From: Epiperipatus broadwayi
Lineage: Eukaryota; Onychophora; Udeonychophora; Euonychophora; Peripatidae
Length of the DNA: 64,000 nucleotides
NCBI GenBank assembly: GCA_028023455.1
Contig: JAQFVV010006309.1
Span: 2,064,511-2,128,510, forward strand
Direction of reading: 5' to 3'
The notes beneath the pieces were generated by a model, which worked only from the letters and a program-made list of their open reading frames with translations, was not told the origin of the DNA and ran no database searches. The translations under genes and the position numbers were made by a program. Below are positions 1 to 11,383 of this stretch, in pieces (position 1 is the stretch's first letter; each line of letters begins with the position of its first letter).

Positions 1-1026
1 TAATTTGTCTATTTTTGTTATATACAGATACATTACTATACCAATAATTTTTTGGTTTTTTTTTCTTAATGATATCTGATGGATAACCATTTTCCATAAG
101 AGTTTGTTCTATATCCATGTTTTTTTCCAAATCACTGGTTTTTGAAAAAAAATTATTTTGTTCTGTTCCATAATGATAGTATAACTCCAAGTTTTGTGTT
201 TTTAGTATGATTGGAAGTATATATTAAGTATTTTCCTCTATGTGTAGGTTTTCAGTAAACTGTAGTTTTGATTTTGCTATGAGGGAGTCTTTTCACAAGA
301 ACATCTAAGAATGCCTATTTTTGTTCTTATTCTATTGTGAATTTAATCAAATAAGATATGTTAACAATGTGTTTACAGAAAGTTTGTAATAGTGCATCAC
401 CATGTGTTCATACAGCAAATGTATGATCCACATTATAGAACCCAAATTTTAGATAGATATTGAGTATTTTTTATGGTTGTGGTTTCAAGTTCTTCCATAT
501 AAATATTGCTAATCAGGGGTGACAATGGTGAACCCATAGTCATTCCTTGATTTTGTTGAAAAAATCCTATATTTTACTGAAATTAGATTGTCTTTATGCA
601 GAATGTTAATAGTTCCATTATACTATCAAAAGGAAGCATTGTTCTGGTTTGTAAGCCATTACCACCAATTAATCTTTTCCTTACAATAGAAAATGCTTTT
701 TCACATGGTACATTTGTGAATAAACATTGCACATCAAAGCTTACTAATAAGTCAATTCTTTCAATTTTCATATGGATCTTGTAGGCCAAAGAACTAAAAA
801 CTTTAAGAAGCAATCTTGACAAATTTTGGCAAGATTAATTTCTAGAACTAACAATAGGTCTTAACGGAACATGATCCTTATGGATTTTAGGAAGACCATA
901 AAGATGAGGAATTTTGCTGAAATATGATGTTATTTTACTTTTTTCTGAATCACTGAAGTATCTGTAATGCTTTCTGAGTAATGCTTGTAACTTTATTTCT
1001 GTACTTGATATCAGATTTTTTGTCAC
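1..1026 (-). pseudogene. Penelope-like element, reverse transcriptase relic (minus copy)
   Basis: Decayed Penelope-like retroelement (PLE) read leftwards. The minus frame at 1026-835 has the family hallmark LYGLPKIHKDHVPLRPIVSS, the conserved finger/palm segment of PLE reverse transcriptases. The minus frame at 822-583 continues with LVSFDVQCLFTNVP, which matches the first-aspartate motif of the family. Further left, minus-strand fragments read QGMTMGSPLSPLISNIYMEE and then a broken active-site region. Stops and frameshifts interrupt it throughout and it runs off the window edge, so the endonuclease part is not seen. It is homologous to the plus copy beginning about 20 bases to its right, which retains about 120 bases more at the 5' end. 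The two copies are head to head. The family identification is firm; loss of coding capacity is seen directly. Confidence 0.85.
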
Positions 1027-1044
1027 TTAAATATCTCAAAATTG

Positions 1045-2720
1045 ATAAAATATATAATTATTCTTCCTACTGACAAAGAAAATGCTACAGTTGTAATGGA
1101 TACAGCTGATTATGACAACATAAAAAATTCCCACAGCAGGTCAATATAAAAAAATGGCAAAAATCTGATATCAAGTCCAGAAACAAAGTTACAAGTGTTA
1201 CTCAGAAAACATTGCTGGTACTTCAGCGATTCATAAAAAAAGTAAAATAATGTCACATTTCAGCAAAACTCCTCATCTTTATGGTCTATTAAGAATCCAT
1301 AGGATCATGTTCCATGAAGGTCTATTGTTCTAGAAATTCACCTTGCCAAAATTTGTCAAGATTTCTTTTTAAATTTTTTAGTCTTTTAGCCTACAAGACC
1401 CAATCCTTTGTCAGGAATTATAGACACTTTGTACAATTAATCAAAAATATAAAAATTGAATGAACTGACTTATTCATAAGCTTTGAAATGGAAAGTTTAT
1501 TCACAAAAAACTATGTGAAGAAGCATTGTCTAGTATAAGGAAAAGATCAAATGGTGATAATGGCTGACAAACTAGAATAACTCTTCCTATTGATAGTATA
1601 ATGGAAACTATTAACATTCTGCATAAAAACAATCTACTTTCAGTAAAACACAGAATTTTTTCAACAAAATCAAGGAATGACATTGGCTCACCATTATCAT
1701 CCCTGATTAGAAATATTTACATGAAAGAACTTGAAACCACAATCATAAAAAATATTTCATGTCTATTTAAAATTTGGGTTTATTAATGTGGATGATACAT
1801 TTGCTGTATGACCACATGGTGAAGTGCTATTACAAACTTTCTGGAAACACATCAAAAACATATATTCTTTGATTAAATTTACAATAGAATCAGAACAAGA
1901 GCAAAAATTGGCATTCTTAGATGTTCTTGTGACAAGATTCCCTCATGACAAAATCAAAACTACAGTTTACCAAAAACCTACACATCAAGAAAGCCTATAC
2001 ATCCAATCACATCAGAAACACAAAACATGAATTCTACTATCACTATTAAACAGAGCAAAAGAAGTTTGTTCAGAAATTAGTGACTTGGAAAAATAAAAAA
2101 TCTATGTAGAACAAACTTATGAAAAAAGGTTTATCCATCAGTTGTCATTAAGAAAACAAATAAACAACAAAAAGAACTATCAAAAGAAAAAAACAATTAT
2201 TGGTTCTGTAGGGTATCCATATATACCAACAATAGCAGATACATTAAGGAAAATCTTCAGTGTAACATCAAAACAGCCTCCCAGAGCTGCACCACATTAT
2301 GAGTAATTCTATCATCTACAAAGCCTACACTTGAAATGCTGAAAAGAAAAACTGCATCTATGAAATACCATGTGACTGCAGAAGAATATATATTGGTGAG
2401 ACTAGTCATTCCACTGAAAAGTGCTTACAAGAACACAAACTTAAGATAAGAAGAGAGAAAACAGATGTCTAAATTAGCAGACCATGTGGGTATAAATGAA
2501 CATTATGTTCAATTGGGAAACACAAATATCAGATAGAGAAGAAAAGGTACAAAGAAACTTTAAGGAAGCTGCTCACATGACAATGGCAAACAATTCCATA
2601 AGTCAACCAAGTGTGACTATACATAATGTATGGAAACCACTGATCAACTTTGTTCTTAAGAAGAAAAGTGAAATCAGGAGCCTCATAGATAAGTATATGA
2701 AATTTCTACTGACTGATGCC
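1045..2720 (+). pseudogene. Penelope-like element with RT and GIY-YIG endonuclease relic (plus copy)
   Basis: Plus-strand PLE copy, broken by stops and frameshifts. In order: LPTDKENATVVMDTADY near 1065-1115; the KLQVLLRKH segment near 1180; MESLFTK near 1490; GSPLSSLIRNIYMKELETT at 1684-1740; the catalytic region NVDDTFAV with its Asp-Asp at 1791-1796; and KLAFLDVLVTRFPHDKIKTT from about 1906. A GIY-YIG-type endonuclease follows: CIYEIPCDCRRIYIGET at about 2353-2403. The carboxy end lies in an open frame at 2496-2690 and contains FKEAAHM and HNVWKPLI. Domain order RT then GIY-YIG is the normal PLE layout. It retains about 120 bases at the 5' end that the minus copy lacks. A tRNA-derived SINE follows directly. 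Dead as a gene, but the most complete PLE here. Confidence 0.87.
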
Positions 2721-2726
2721 TTTGCA

Positions 2727-2944
2727 GGATGGTTCAGTTGATTAGAGCATTACCTTAAAAATTCAATACTCAAGAATGTAAGGGTCCAGGTTTGATTCTC
2801 ATGCTAATAGTGAAGCCAGAAATATTTTAAGAGGGGAGAATAATACCTCTCAAAACATTGTGCATCTACTAACATGTTTGATGTGCTATTACTAATAGTT
2901 GAATGTATTTGAAATATTTAAATAAAGTTAATTTAAAAAAAAAA
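2727..2944 (+). mobile_element. tRNA-derived SINE (family A) with poly(A) tail
   Basis: The head resembles a tRNA gene: an A-box-like stretch GGTTCAGTTGATTAGAGC near 2732, and a B-box-like AGGTTTGATTCTC near 2790. The body ends in AATAAAGTTAATTT and an A-run at 2935-2944. Its tail half is recognisable again in both orientations at 15.33-15.78 kb, which shows a dispersed family. No clear TSD was found; the 5' edge abuts the PLE relic. Confidence 0.7.
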
Positions 2945-3455
2945 CATTCAATGACTCATCTCAGATGATGGCAAGTCCAAACAATAAATACAAATATGTA
3001 AGTTATCTTAAATGTAAATGTGAAAAGTGTTATGCGTATATCGCTACAAAATGTGACTTTATTTATTATGAACAAGTAAAATTATTTTTATAAATTTTCA
3101 GATTTGGAAAAAAAAATTAATTAAATCCCTGCTCTCTGCAAATATGTTTGCATATGTGCTTGTTAATAATTGAAAATTCATTTAATAAATGTTGTTTACT
3201 TTTACACTTTCAATTAATTAATTGATGCTGCTTTCATAAATACATTTAGCTTGTTGTGAATTATAATTGTTGAAGCTAAGTTGTGTCTAAGGAAGTGGAT
3301 TTTTTTTTATGTGTGACCTTGTGTTTTATTGACTTTTTTTTTTTTTTAGAAATTGTCAATCACCTATTTAATGAAAGTGTTATATTTAATTAAGTAAATA
3401 GGCATCTTTTTATCATATATTTATAATGACAAGCAACTGTTTATTAGATAATTGA
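2945..3455. other. AT-rich intergenic stretch
   Basis: Homopolymer-rich AT sequence with no open frame of note. I see no gene, RNA or repeat family here. Confidence 0.6.
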
Positions 3456-4360
3456 AAATCGATTTATCATCATCATTTAAGCTCACTCCAAGTTTAATTC
3501 TGTTTCTCCAATTCATAGACTTTTTTTCAAATCATTCCAAAAAAACTTGTTTATTTTATCTATCCATTTTATTTGTGATCTTTTTCTAGATCTTATATAA
3601 TTTTTTGTAATCTAATTCAAAGATTTCTTATTCCAGCATTTTATTCAGACCAACATCATTTCTGCTTCTTAATTTTTTTCAATGATATCACTGATGCCCA
3701 TTTACTTTTTCATCTTATCATTTGTTTTTGATCTCGTTTTGCTATTTCTACTATATATCGCTCCAAATTTCATTGTGTGATGTGAAGTTTCTGTATGGTT
3801 TTTCTATTAAGTGTCCAAGTCTCATATTTATATGTAAAAACTGGTCATTCTGTCTTGCTTTTTAAACAAAGAAGTATTTGCTTTTATTAGCAAGTTATTT
3901 CTACCAAGAGCAATCCATCCAAGTTTAATTCTAATATCAATTCCATTCTTTATGTTTATATCTTTAATAATATTCTGGCCAAGAAATTTAGTTGTTAATT
4001 TCATCTAATGCACTGTTATTAATCTTTATTATCTTGTATAAAAAATATTAAACTTTAGTTTTCTTATAGAATTTATCTTCACTGCTTTCTTGCTTTTAGC
4101 AGATAACTTTTATAACATTTCTTGATGCTCTAGCACATTATTTGGAAAAATAGCCACATCACTTCCAAATCTAAATAACCTAAATAATCTCCATTTTTAC
4201 ACTCTTAGCTTTCCATTTTAAATCACAAAATGTATTTATCATAATATTACTGTAAAATGTGTTGGAGATTTGGAATCATTCTGTTTTATATTTATGTCTG
4301 TATTAATTTTCTTAGTATTTAGTCTTGAGAAATTGTTGCATTTTGCTAAACAATTAAAAA
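3456..4360 (-). pseudogene. RTE-clade non-LTR retrotransposon 3' relic
   Basis: Read on the minus strand, 3830-3780 gives a sequence nearly matching the plus element at 57.9 kb: the segment for Glu-Thr-Trp-Thr-Leu-Asn-Arg-Lys, typical of the C-terminal region of RTE reverse transcriptases. The left edge at 3464-3476 has ATCATCATCAT, the reverse of the TGATGATG-type 3' terminus usual in RTE elements. The active-site region near 4150-4000 is degenerate. It is 5' truncated and full of stops. The identity rests on similarity with the better copy at 56.93-58.30 kb. Confidence 0.72.
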
Positions 4361-4489
4361 TATAGGGAAATTAAAATACAAATTGTTGTCTAAAATATTA
4401 GTCATGCATCGATTCAGCACATATTGTATTAGAGGACAATTGCAAAGGAATCTCTATAAGAAGTTACTTTCAACAGAAATAGATTTCAC

Positions 4490-4650
4490 CAGTAAAAAGG
4501 CAATGAAATTGAAAACTTTATTGGTTGGGAGTTCATAAGAAGTTTAAGTAATGGAAGTTTGGAAGTTCAAAAACTAGAATCAATCTGAGGACTTTATGCT
4601 CCACAGTTTGACATTATACCATTGCATTAAACCACATGGGGAAAAATTAT
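4490..4650 (-). mobile_element. tRNA-derived SINE fragment (family C), antisense
   Basis: Reading the minus strand from about 4640, a tRNA-like head (GGTTTAATGCAATGGTATAATG) is followed by a B-box-like GATTGATTCTAG and then by a body sharing TTCATAAGAAGTTTAAGT (plus sense, about 4531) with the antisense copy at 7.25-7.48 kb. Strongly diverged; no TSD recognised. Confidence 0.5.
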
Positions 4651-4895
4651 TCAATTATTTTTAGGGTGTTATTTTTAATCATAATATTCTACTGATAATT
4701 AGTTTGTTGATTTATAAAGTAAAAAGGCAACCATAAATATCCCATTGGGAATATTTAATAACTATATTTTTAAATAAAAAATTAATATATAGGACAAGAA
4801 CCTGACACTGCCTTTTAGTTATATAGTAAAAAATAAGATAATAAAATGCCTTGTACTAAAAATTATTTCTGTTCTCCCACCACTCCTGTCTCATT

Positions 4896-5632
4896 CTTTA
4901 TATTTGTAATAAATCACTAAACATCACATGTTCACCATTCCCAAATGCTTACACAAGCTGTTAAAACAAGAAGCAAAATTCTCCACACAGTCATGTCACC
5001 CAGTTCAAGCCAGAGTAAACAATGGATACAAGAAAGTTTGTGCATAAAATCCCTATCTTGTGTCTATTCATTCAATGCCCTTAGACTATTTTCTAACTTG
5101 TAACTTTCATCAGTGACAAGCCATGGATTTAGAGCACTGCATCTAGTTTTTGGTATCAAATGCAACCCTCCAGCAGCCATATTTTGCCTTTTTAGTAACT
5201 ATAAAGCAATGAGGCCAAAATGAAAATGAAAATATAATCCTAACAAATAGGATGGTAGTGACTCTGGTTATTAAGGATACAAAGACACCAAAATATATAG
5301 ATGCTGAACTAGGTTCAGATCTATATAACTATATAAGCAAATGAACTTGAATTGAAAACCTTATTGGGTTTTTATTTACGATTCATAGCCTTATAATTAA
5401 CTAAAAAGATATAGTGATTGCCAAAGATTTGCATTAAATTCTAAGATCTACATGCAGTGCTCTCAAATCCAAGGCTCCCCACTGAGAAAAGCCAGTCTAG
5501 GGATATTGGATAAGTAGGCTCTCTAGATAGGGATTTTATACACAAACCTTCTTGCATCCATTTATTACTCTTGCGTGCTCTTGTCAGCACTACTGTATGG
5601 ATAGTTTAACCTTTGCTTTATATTTGTAATAA
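4896..5632. mobile_element. Foldback element (family F) with 17-bp TSD
   Basis: An element of about 700 bases lies between exact 17-base direct repeats CTTTATATTTGTAATAA at 4896-4912 and 5616-5632. Its two halves are inverted copies of each other. The left half has CACAGTCATGTCACCCAG, CAATGGATAC and TGTGCATAAAATCCC; the right half carries their reverse complements (GGGATTTTATACACA, GTCAGCACTACTGTATGG). No coding capacity. The closest relative is at 8.22-9.12 kb, and truncated relatives sit inside the LTRs at 32.6 and 37.2 kb. A TSD this long is atypical of cut-and-paste DNA transposons and points to retroposition or an unusual integrase. Confidence 0.75.
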
Positions 5633-5639
5633 TTAGATA

Positions 5640-6965
5640 CTTATTCACTGATCAGTAATTGAATGGCTATCTGGGCTAGTTTTGAAAAAACTACTTGTAA
5701 AAAACAAGCATGCTTAAAAATGCTTGACCACCTTAAAAAACTTTCATGTTTTACCTGTGTGTTGTGAATAACAGATGCACTAATGATTATGTCAAAAATC
5801 TTAATTTTCTATTTCAAGGCAAAATTAATACTAAATTTTAGTGTTTAGAATTTTATTCTTAAGGAGTGAAGTTTCTTACAAATTATCAAGCATATTTAGT
5901 CTAGAAGTTATAATTAGCAGATAACAATATATGTGAATCACATAAATTTTATTTTAGAAGCATAAAATTAATTATGTGTTTGCATATGCATATATACATT
6001 CATAGCATGATTATTATTATTTTCACTAGATTAATCCTGTAAGGGTTATAAACACATTTTTTTTTGTATTAATAGATAATTTATATTTTCTATGAAGATT
6101 TTTGAATAAATTTATAGGATTTTTACAAATGTTCACAATTAAACAAAAACTTGCAATCTTATTGGTAACATATTTCATTCATCCCTATTTAAATTCAAAT
6201 AACCCTTATTTAACTACAGTCATAGGGTTTTCAATATTTTAGTGAAATGATTCAATGGATGTCAGCTCAAATTTTTTAAGTATAATAAATTCATTCAGAT
6301 TTATCAAAAGTTTAGTTTTTTAAAAATAAGCTAATCCAAATTTATTGTATAAAGTAAAATTATAAATATACATTGCCCTACTGTTGCTAAAAAAATTATG
6401 AACAGCTTGCTAACAAAAAATAAATAAACAAACTTCAACCACAAACTTTCCAAATCAGATATTTTGCTAACTGTATTAAACTATGCAGTGTTAAAAAAGG
6501 GTAGTTGTGACTTATGCCCAATGTGGCCTCTTGATGGCATTATCTACAAAAGCACAGAAATATGCCAATTATGTGCCCCAACTACAACCTCTAGAACAGT
6601 TCTGTTCATATTAGCTGTTGACAGATGTAGATGGCATTGCACACTGTGCTTCACATCCCTATGGAAATAGTGCACACTTCACAGATTACTACCATAGGAT
6701 GTGAGGGTGTATGAATTCAACTGGCCATAAGTGTTTTATGTGTATTCAGAGTAACAATCTTACATCTTACCTGACATACTATTACATACTAATAATTGTA
6801 AACCCATCGTGACATTTTCCTATACATCTTGGAAGGTAAAAACAATTGCAAAAGAGTAGGTTCCAGAACCATTTCACGTAAGTCACATGAAAAGGCATGT
6901 TTGTGGGAGAACAATTACGAGAGTAATAAAATGGCTGTCATTGTACATTGTTATAGAAATCATAA
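5640..6965. other. AT-rich intergenic stretch without recognisable gene
   Basis: Mostly AT-rich sequence. A less AT-rich patch at 6470-6720 holds a 68-codon open frame (6464-6670) rich in Cys and Trp that I cannot assign. Its codons look no different from the surrounding noncoding DNA. Probably an unidentified decayed repeat. Confidence 0.5.
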
Positions 6966-6971
6966 TCTTGG

Positions 6972-7162
6972 TTTGCTCAGACTAGTTCATGTATTGGCTG
7001 ATCCTTTAGATCAGCAAAACCCTCATCTGTCGTCCCCCCCCACATTCTAGTACTATGTGCTGAAAGCTTAGTTTGCTCAGAATAGTGCATATATTGGCCG
7101 ATCCTTCAGATTGGCAAAACCATCAGACCTCCCCCCACATACCAGCACTGTGCACTGAAATG
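6972..7162. repeat. Tandem duplication of a ~95-base unit
   Basis: Two adjacent diverged copies, 6972-7070 and 7071-7162. Both begin GTTTGCTCAGA, both include a short hairpin-like pair (GCTGATCC..GATCAGC in the first, GCCGATCC..GATTGGC in the second), and both contain a C-run before CACAT and end near GTGC(T/A)(G/C)TGAAA. Function unknown. Confidence 0.7.
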
Positions 7163-7244
7163 TATAATGTAATTTAGAAAATAATGTTGGTTTGTAAATT
7201 TTTTAAAAATACTTTGAAAAATTGTTGGAAAACAGAAAGCAAAG

Positions 7245-7480
7245 AATTATCAGTCTGGTAATGTTACATTTCATTATTTTTGCAAGCAACAGTGCCATCA
7301 AGTGGCTACATTCAGTATAAGTCACAACTACCAAAAATGCACATGCTTTTATTCGGTGGAAATTTATAAGAAGTTTAAGTTCCAAACCTGCAAGTGCCAG
7401 AATCAATGCTGGGACATCTTGAATCCCAAGTCAGATGCTCTACCAACTATGCCAAACAACACTGGACTTTATACATGTAA
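7245..7480 (-). mobile_element. tRNA-derived SINE (family C), antisense
   Basis: The minus strand from about 7476 reads as a tRNA head: TTGGCATAGTTGGTAGAGCA (A-box-like), then CTTGGGATTCAAGA as a B-box-like element. The body shares the TTATAAGAAGTTTAAGT block (plus, about 7365) with the copy at 4.5 kb. No promoter-competent tRNA fold is preserved, so this is a SINE rather than a tRNA gene. Confidence 0.65.
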
Positions 7481-7489
7481 ATAATTATT

Positions 7490-8208
7490 ATGTGTTCTAC
7501 AGATTACAACAATTTGAAATGCAAAAATTTTAATTGATATATTTATATTGTAAATTCTATATAAACAATTGTGATTTCCAAAATATATTTATGTTGTGTT
7601 TAACCAACCTCATATAGTTGTAGGTAATCGACAACTGTAAATCAACCATGATTCAAAAAAATTAAATTCCAATTGACACTTTTCTCAAGAAATTATTATT
7701 AAATCTGAAACATTTCTTGTTAATATATTTCTCCCATTGCACAAAAACAAATTAAACTGAAAACTCACTCACCATCAGAAAAAATGACATCATATGTTTA
7801 CCAATACTTTACACTTGATTTTCATCTATGCTGTAGAAAGAAAAGTTTCAATGTTATATCTGATGTTCTTAACTTTGATAAGTTTTCATTCATTTTACAT
7901 ATAACCAACAATCAACTGTTAAAACTTCTCTAGATATTGGATTTGAAAGCAGAAAAATGCAATAATTTTAATGTTTTCATAATAGCTTTTTTTTTCTCTC
8001 CAAAAACCAATTTATGATTCTAAATAGTGACAAGAAAAAAGCAAAGAAAATGGATTTGGAAATAAATCTTGAAATTCACACCTCAAGATATAATGGACCA
8101 AAAAAAAGGGAAACAAAAAAAATCATAAAGTTCTGTATTCAAATAATATAAGTTTTATATTCAAATAGGTATTTGAAGACTTAAGAGATTAAATTTTAAA
8201 ATAAAAAA
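7490..8208. other. AT-rich intergenic stretch
   Basis: AT-rich DNA with short A- and T-runs. No gene, RNA or repeat family recognised. Confidence 0.55.
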
Positions 8209-9137
8209 TGATTTAATTAGACATCACTTGATCACCATCTCTTATGCTAGCAGATAACTGTTATTAAACAGGCAAAACTCTCCATACAGTAGTGCCACCC
8301 TGTGCCAACCAGAGTAATCAATGGATGCCAGAAGGCTTGTGCATAAAATCCCCATCCAGTGCCTATTCATCCAATATCCTCAGACTAGTTTCTGGCTTGT
8401 GGCCTTCATCAGTGAGGAGCTTTGGATCAGAGAGCACTGCACCTAAATCTTAGGATCCAATGCAACCCTCCAGCAGTGATCTTTTATCTCTACTTAACTA
8501 CAAAACTATGAAATAGAAAACACATTAATATTTTCAATCTAAGCTCAATAACTTATAATAGTCATATGGGTCTGAACTCAGTCCAGAATCCATACATTTT
8601 TATGCATAAGCCTTCTGGCATACATTGATTACTCTGGTTGGCACATGGTGGCACTACTAAATAGACAGTTTTGCCTGTTTAATAACAGTTATGTGCTAGC
8701 ATAAGAGATGGCGATCATATGATGTTTAGTGGTTTAACACCAATCCTGCCAAATAAGATAGTAGTGGCTATAGTTCTTAAGGAGCCAAAGACACCAAAAT
8801 GTATGGGTGCTGAACTGAGTTCAGACCTATAAGATTATATAAGCTATTGAGCTTAGATTGAAAATATTATGTTTTCGATTTCATTCTCATAGTTTTGTAG
8901 TTAAGTAGAGAAAAGGTGGCTGTTGGACAGTTGCATTGGATCCTAAGATCTAGGTGCAGTGCTCTCAGATCCAAGGCTCCTCACTGAGGAAAGCCACAAG
9001 CCAGAAACTAGTCTGGTGATATTGGATGAGTAGGCACTGGATGGAGATTTTATGCACAAGCCTTTTGGCATCCATTGATTACTCTGATTGCCACAGGGTG
9101 GCATTACTGTATGGAGAGTTTTGCTGATTTAATTAGA
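8209..9137. mobile_element. Foldback element (family F) with 13-bp TSD
   Basis: Element of about 900 bases flanked by exact direct repeats TGATTTAATTAGA at 8209-8221 and 9125-9137. From 8222 to about 8728 it is a foldback: the left end (ATCTCTTATGCTAGC, AACTGTTATTAAACAGGC, GTGCCACC..GTGCCAACCAGAGTAATC) is repeated inverted at 8630-8728. The remaining 8729-9124 is another inverted half carrying the same landmark blocks (GAGTGCTCTCAGATCCAAGG type, TGATTACTCTG, GTATGGAGAG). The element is therefore a trimeric arrangement of one ~400-base module. No open frame. Related copies at 4.9, 32.6 and 37.2 kb. Confidence 0.78.
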
Positions 9138-9347
9138 ATGCTTTTGTGATGGGTGTGCTAAACTTGATATTACTAAAACTAAAATACATTCATAAATTAC
9201 ATACTTTCAATCAAAAACAATTAATTTCATATATATACTGTGAATAACAGGACAGAACAAGACATAGTATTATTAATAAAATGTTATATCAGCAAAACAA
9301 CTTAAATTTCTAAGCCATAATATTATCAATATATATATATATGTGTG

Positions 9348-9598
9348 TAGTACTATTTCCAGGAGCTTCTTTATAATGAAATGATGTTTCAGTACAATAA
9401 TAAGTACATTCCTCAGAGCTCTTCTTTCTCTTCTTTACAGGAAAGATTGGCTACAGAATGGAGATATTTTGAAAGAATGTGAGGGAATAAAGAAAAATGT
9501 GTTTGTGGATTTGAGAAAGAAGAAGTGCTGAGGAAAGTACTTGTTATTGTATGAAAACATCATTTTATTTTACAGAAGCTCCCAGAAATAATACTATG
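9348..9598. mobile_element. Small inverted-repeat element (MITE-like)
   Basis: Arms of about 85 bases at 9348-9433 and 9513-9598 are imperfect reverse complements: left TAGTACTATTTCCAGGAGC against right GCTCCCAGAAATAATACTAT. They enclose about 80 bases. No coding capacity and no confident TSD. The arms could fold into a long hairpin RNA if transcribed. Confidence 0.65.
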
Positions 9599-10415
9599 AA
9601 TTTATCATTTGTCCATGAGAATATTAGAATTAATATATATATATATTGAATCAAGAACTGGATGGAACTTCTTATAAAATACCTTTGCTAATTAATATAT
9701 TCAGTATGCAACTAGATTATCTTTAGATCAACGTGATTAGCCATCTATTTAATGGAACCTAATTGAACCTTAAGTTTTCCTAATTAAATAGAATTTGAAT
9801 TAGTATTGATAATGATGATAAGTTTATTTGTCACATATCTAACTACTTTCTTTAAAATAACCTGATTATCTTATCTGATTATCAAATACTAAATTATCTT
9901 TCACTGGGATCACACTTAATTTCATCCCTAAGCATGTATTCATTTTATTTTTATATAGGAGTTTAGACTGTTATTCCCTAACTTTGAATGCCATTTGCTT
10001 TTTATTAAGAAACCTATGGATTTATTATTCCCTGGCAACACTATCTCAGTTCTCTTTGAAAACATCTCAACATTCTCAAGCTCAGAACAATTTCTCAGAA
10101 TCTATAGGGAATTATTTAAGTAAGAGATTGATCTGATTAATTGTGCAAAAATTATTTGTAATATCTTGAAAAGTTAGATACCTATATTTATTATTAATCT
10201 TTACTCTGTCTAATTTTACCTATTTTCAGTAATTAATTGTACCTATTTTCAGTAATTATCGCTACAAAGGTAGTTGTCTAATATTGATACCACCATCTTC
10301 TCAGCCCTGCACTTGACATTTATTAAGAATTATAAGGTGAAATTTCTATTCGTCTTTTTTTAAGACTCAAAAAAAAAAAAAAGCCCCAATAATAACAATC
10401 AACCCTTAAGCTATT

Positions 10416-10585
10416 AAGAATCTCAATAGTCAAGGCAATTTCTTTTAACAATAAAGGTGATACTACTTTTCTCTATGGTCTGATATGTTTATATAGACAT
10501 TAAATATTGGAACTTGACTATAGATAAAGATAGTATCATTTTTATTGGTAAAAGAAACTGCCTTGACTATAAGTTAAGATTCTTG
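10416..10585. mobile_element. Inverted-repeat element, ~65-base arms
   Basis: Left arm 10416-10480 (AGTCAAGGCAATTTCTTTTA...) and right arm 10516-10585 (...TAAAAGAAACTGCCTTGACT) are reverse complements with few differences, around a ~35-base loop. No TSD recognised. MITE or foldback remnant. Confidence 0.65.
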
Positions 10586-11184
10586 ATTTGCATTTATAAG
10601 ACTAATAAATCCTTGAGCAATTGGTTTTATTGTCTTAACAATATTGGAAAATGATAAAAACAAGAATGATTTTAAGAAAGAAGAAATCACTCTATTATAA
10701 AAGTATTATTTATATTAAATTTTGTAAAAGTGGGGGAGTGGCTATTATTACTCCTTTTTTTGTGTGAAAAATCATTTCCACTATTTTTATATATTCCAAC
10801 ATTAAAAAAAACACAATTACTAAACAAAATCTTGGTTTATCTGATGAGTGGAATGATATATATCAATGAAATGTTTCTGTATTGATTTTTATATAAGTAA
10901 AATTATAATATATCATTTTAATCGAATGGGGATTATTATGTTCACTTAATCACATAGTTGCTCACACATCATATAATGTGCTGAGAAAATAATATTATGG
11001 TTATTTTATTTTTGCTGAAAATTTTGCAAATGTAACTAATTTTCATCAAATTCAGATTAAAATATTGAAATTCAAACTTATATTCTCATTCTATAGATTT
11101 TTTTTATATATATAATTAAACAATAATAGATTTAAAAGTAAGACAAATTTATATTAGAAATAAAATACTTCAATTGTTATCCAT
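10586..11184. other. AT-rich intergenic stretch
   Basis: AT-rich sequence with no gene or repeat that I recognise. Confidence 0.55.
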
Positions 11185-11314
11185 AAAACAGAGCTGTTGC
11201 CAAGCATAGGTGGTCGAGAGGTCAGCGACAGCCGCTTTACAAGCAGTTGTCCCGGGTTAGCGGGTTCACTTCCCGGCTGATGCTATGACACAGAAGAAGA
11301 AAAAAAACAGAGCT
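11185..11314 (+). mobile_element. tRNA-only retroposon (SINE family B) with 11-bp TSD
   Basis: A ~108-base insertion (11196-11303) between exact repeats AAAACAGAGCT at 11185-11195 and 11304-11314. The insert is little more than a tRNA: GGTGGTCGAGAGGTCAGCG resembles the D-arm/A-box region of Leu or Ser tRNAs, and GGGTTCACTTCCCGGC is a near-canonical B box with T-arm. It ends TGATGCTATGACACAG plus an A-rich tail. The retained CpG sites suggest a young copy. TSD plus A-tail indicates LINE-type retroposition. It could be mistaken for a tRNA gene but lacks a matching acceptor stem. Confidence 0.82.
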
Positions 11315-11383
11315 ATTAATTAAATTATTTCTCTCAATAATATATTACAACAGAAAAAATAAGCTGTAAATTTCAAATAATAT

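Noticed and set aside
11196-11303. Possible functional tRNA-Leu/Ser gene
   Set aside because: Flanking exact TSDs, an A-rich tail and two further dispersed copies show it is a retroposon; no matching acceptor stem is seen.
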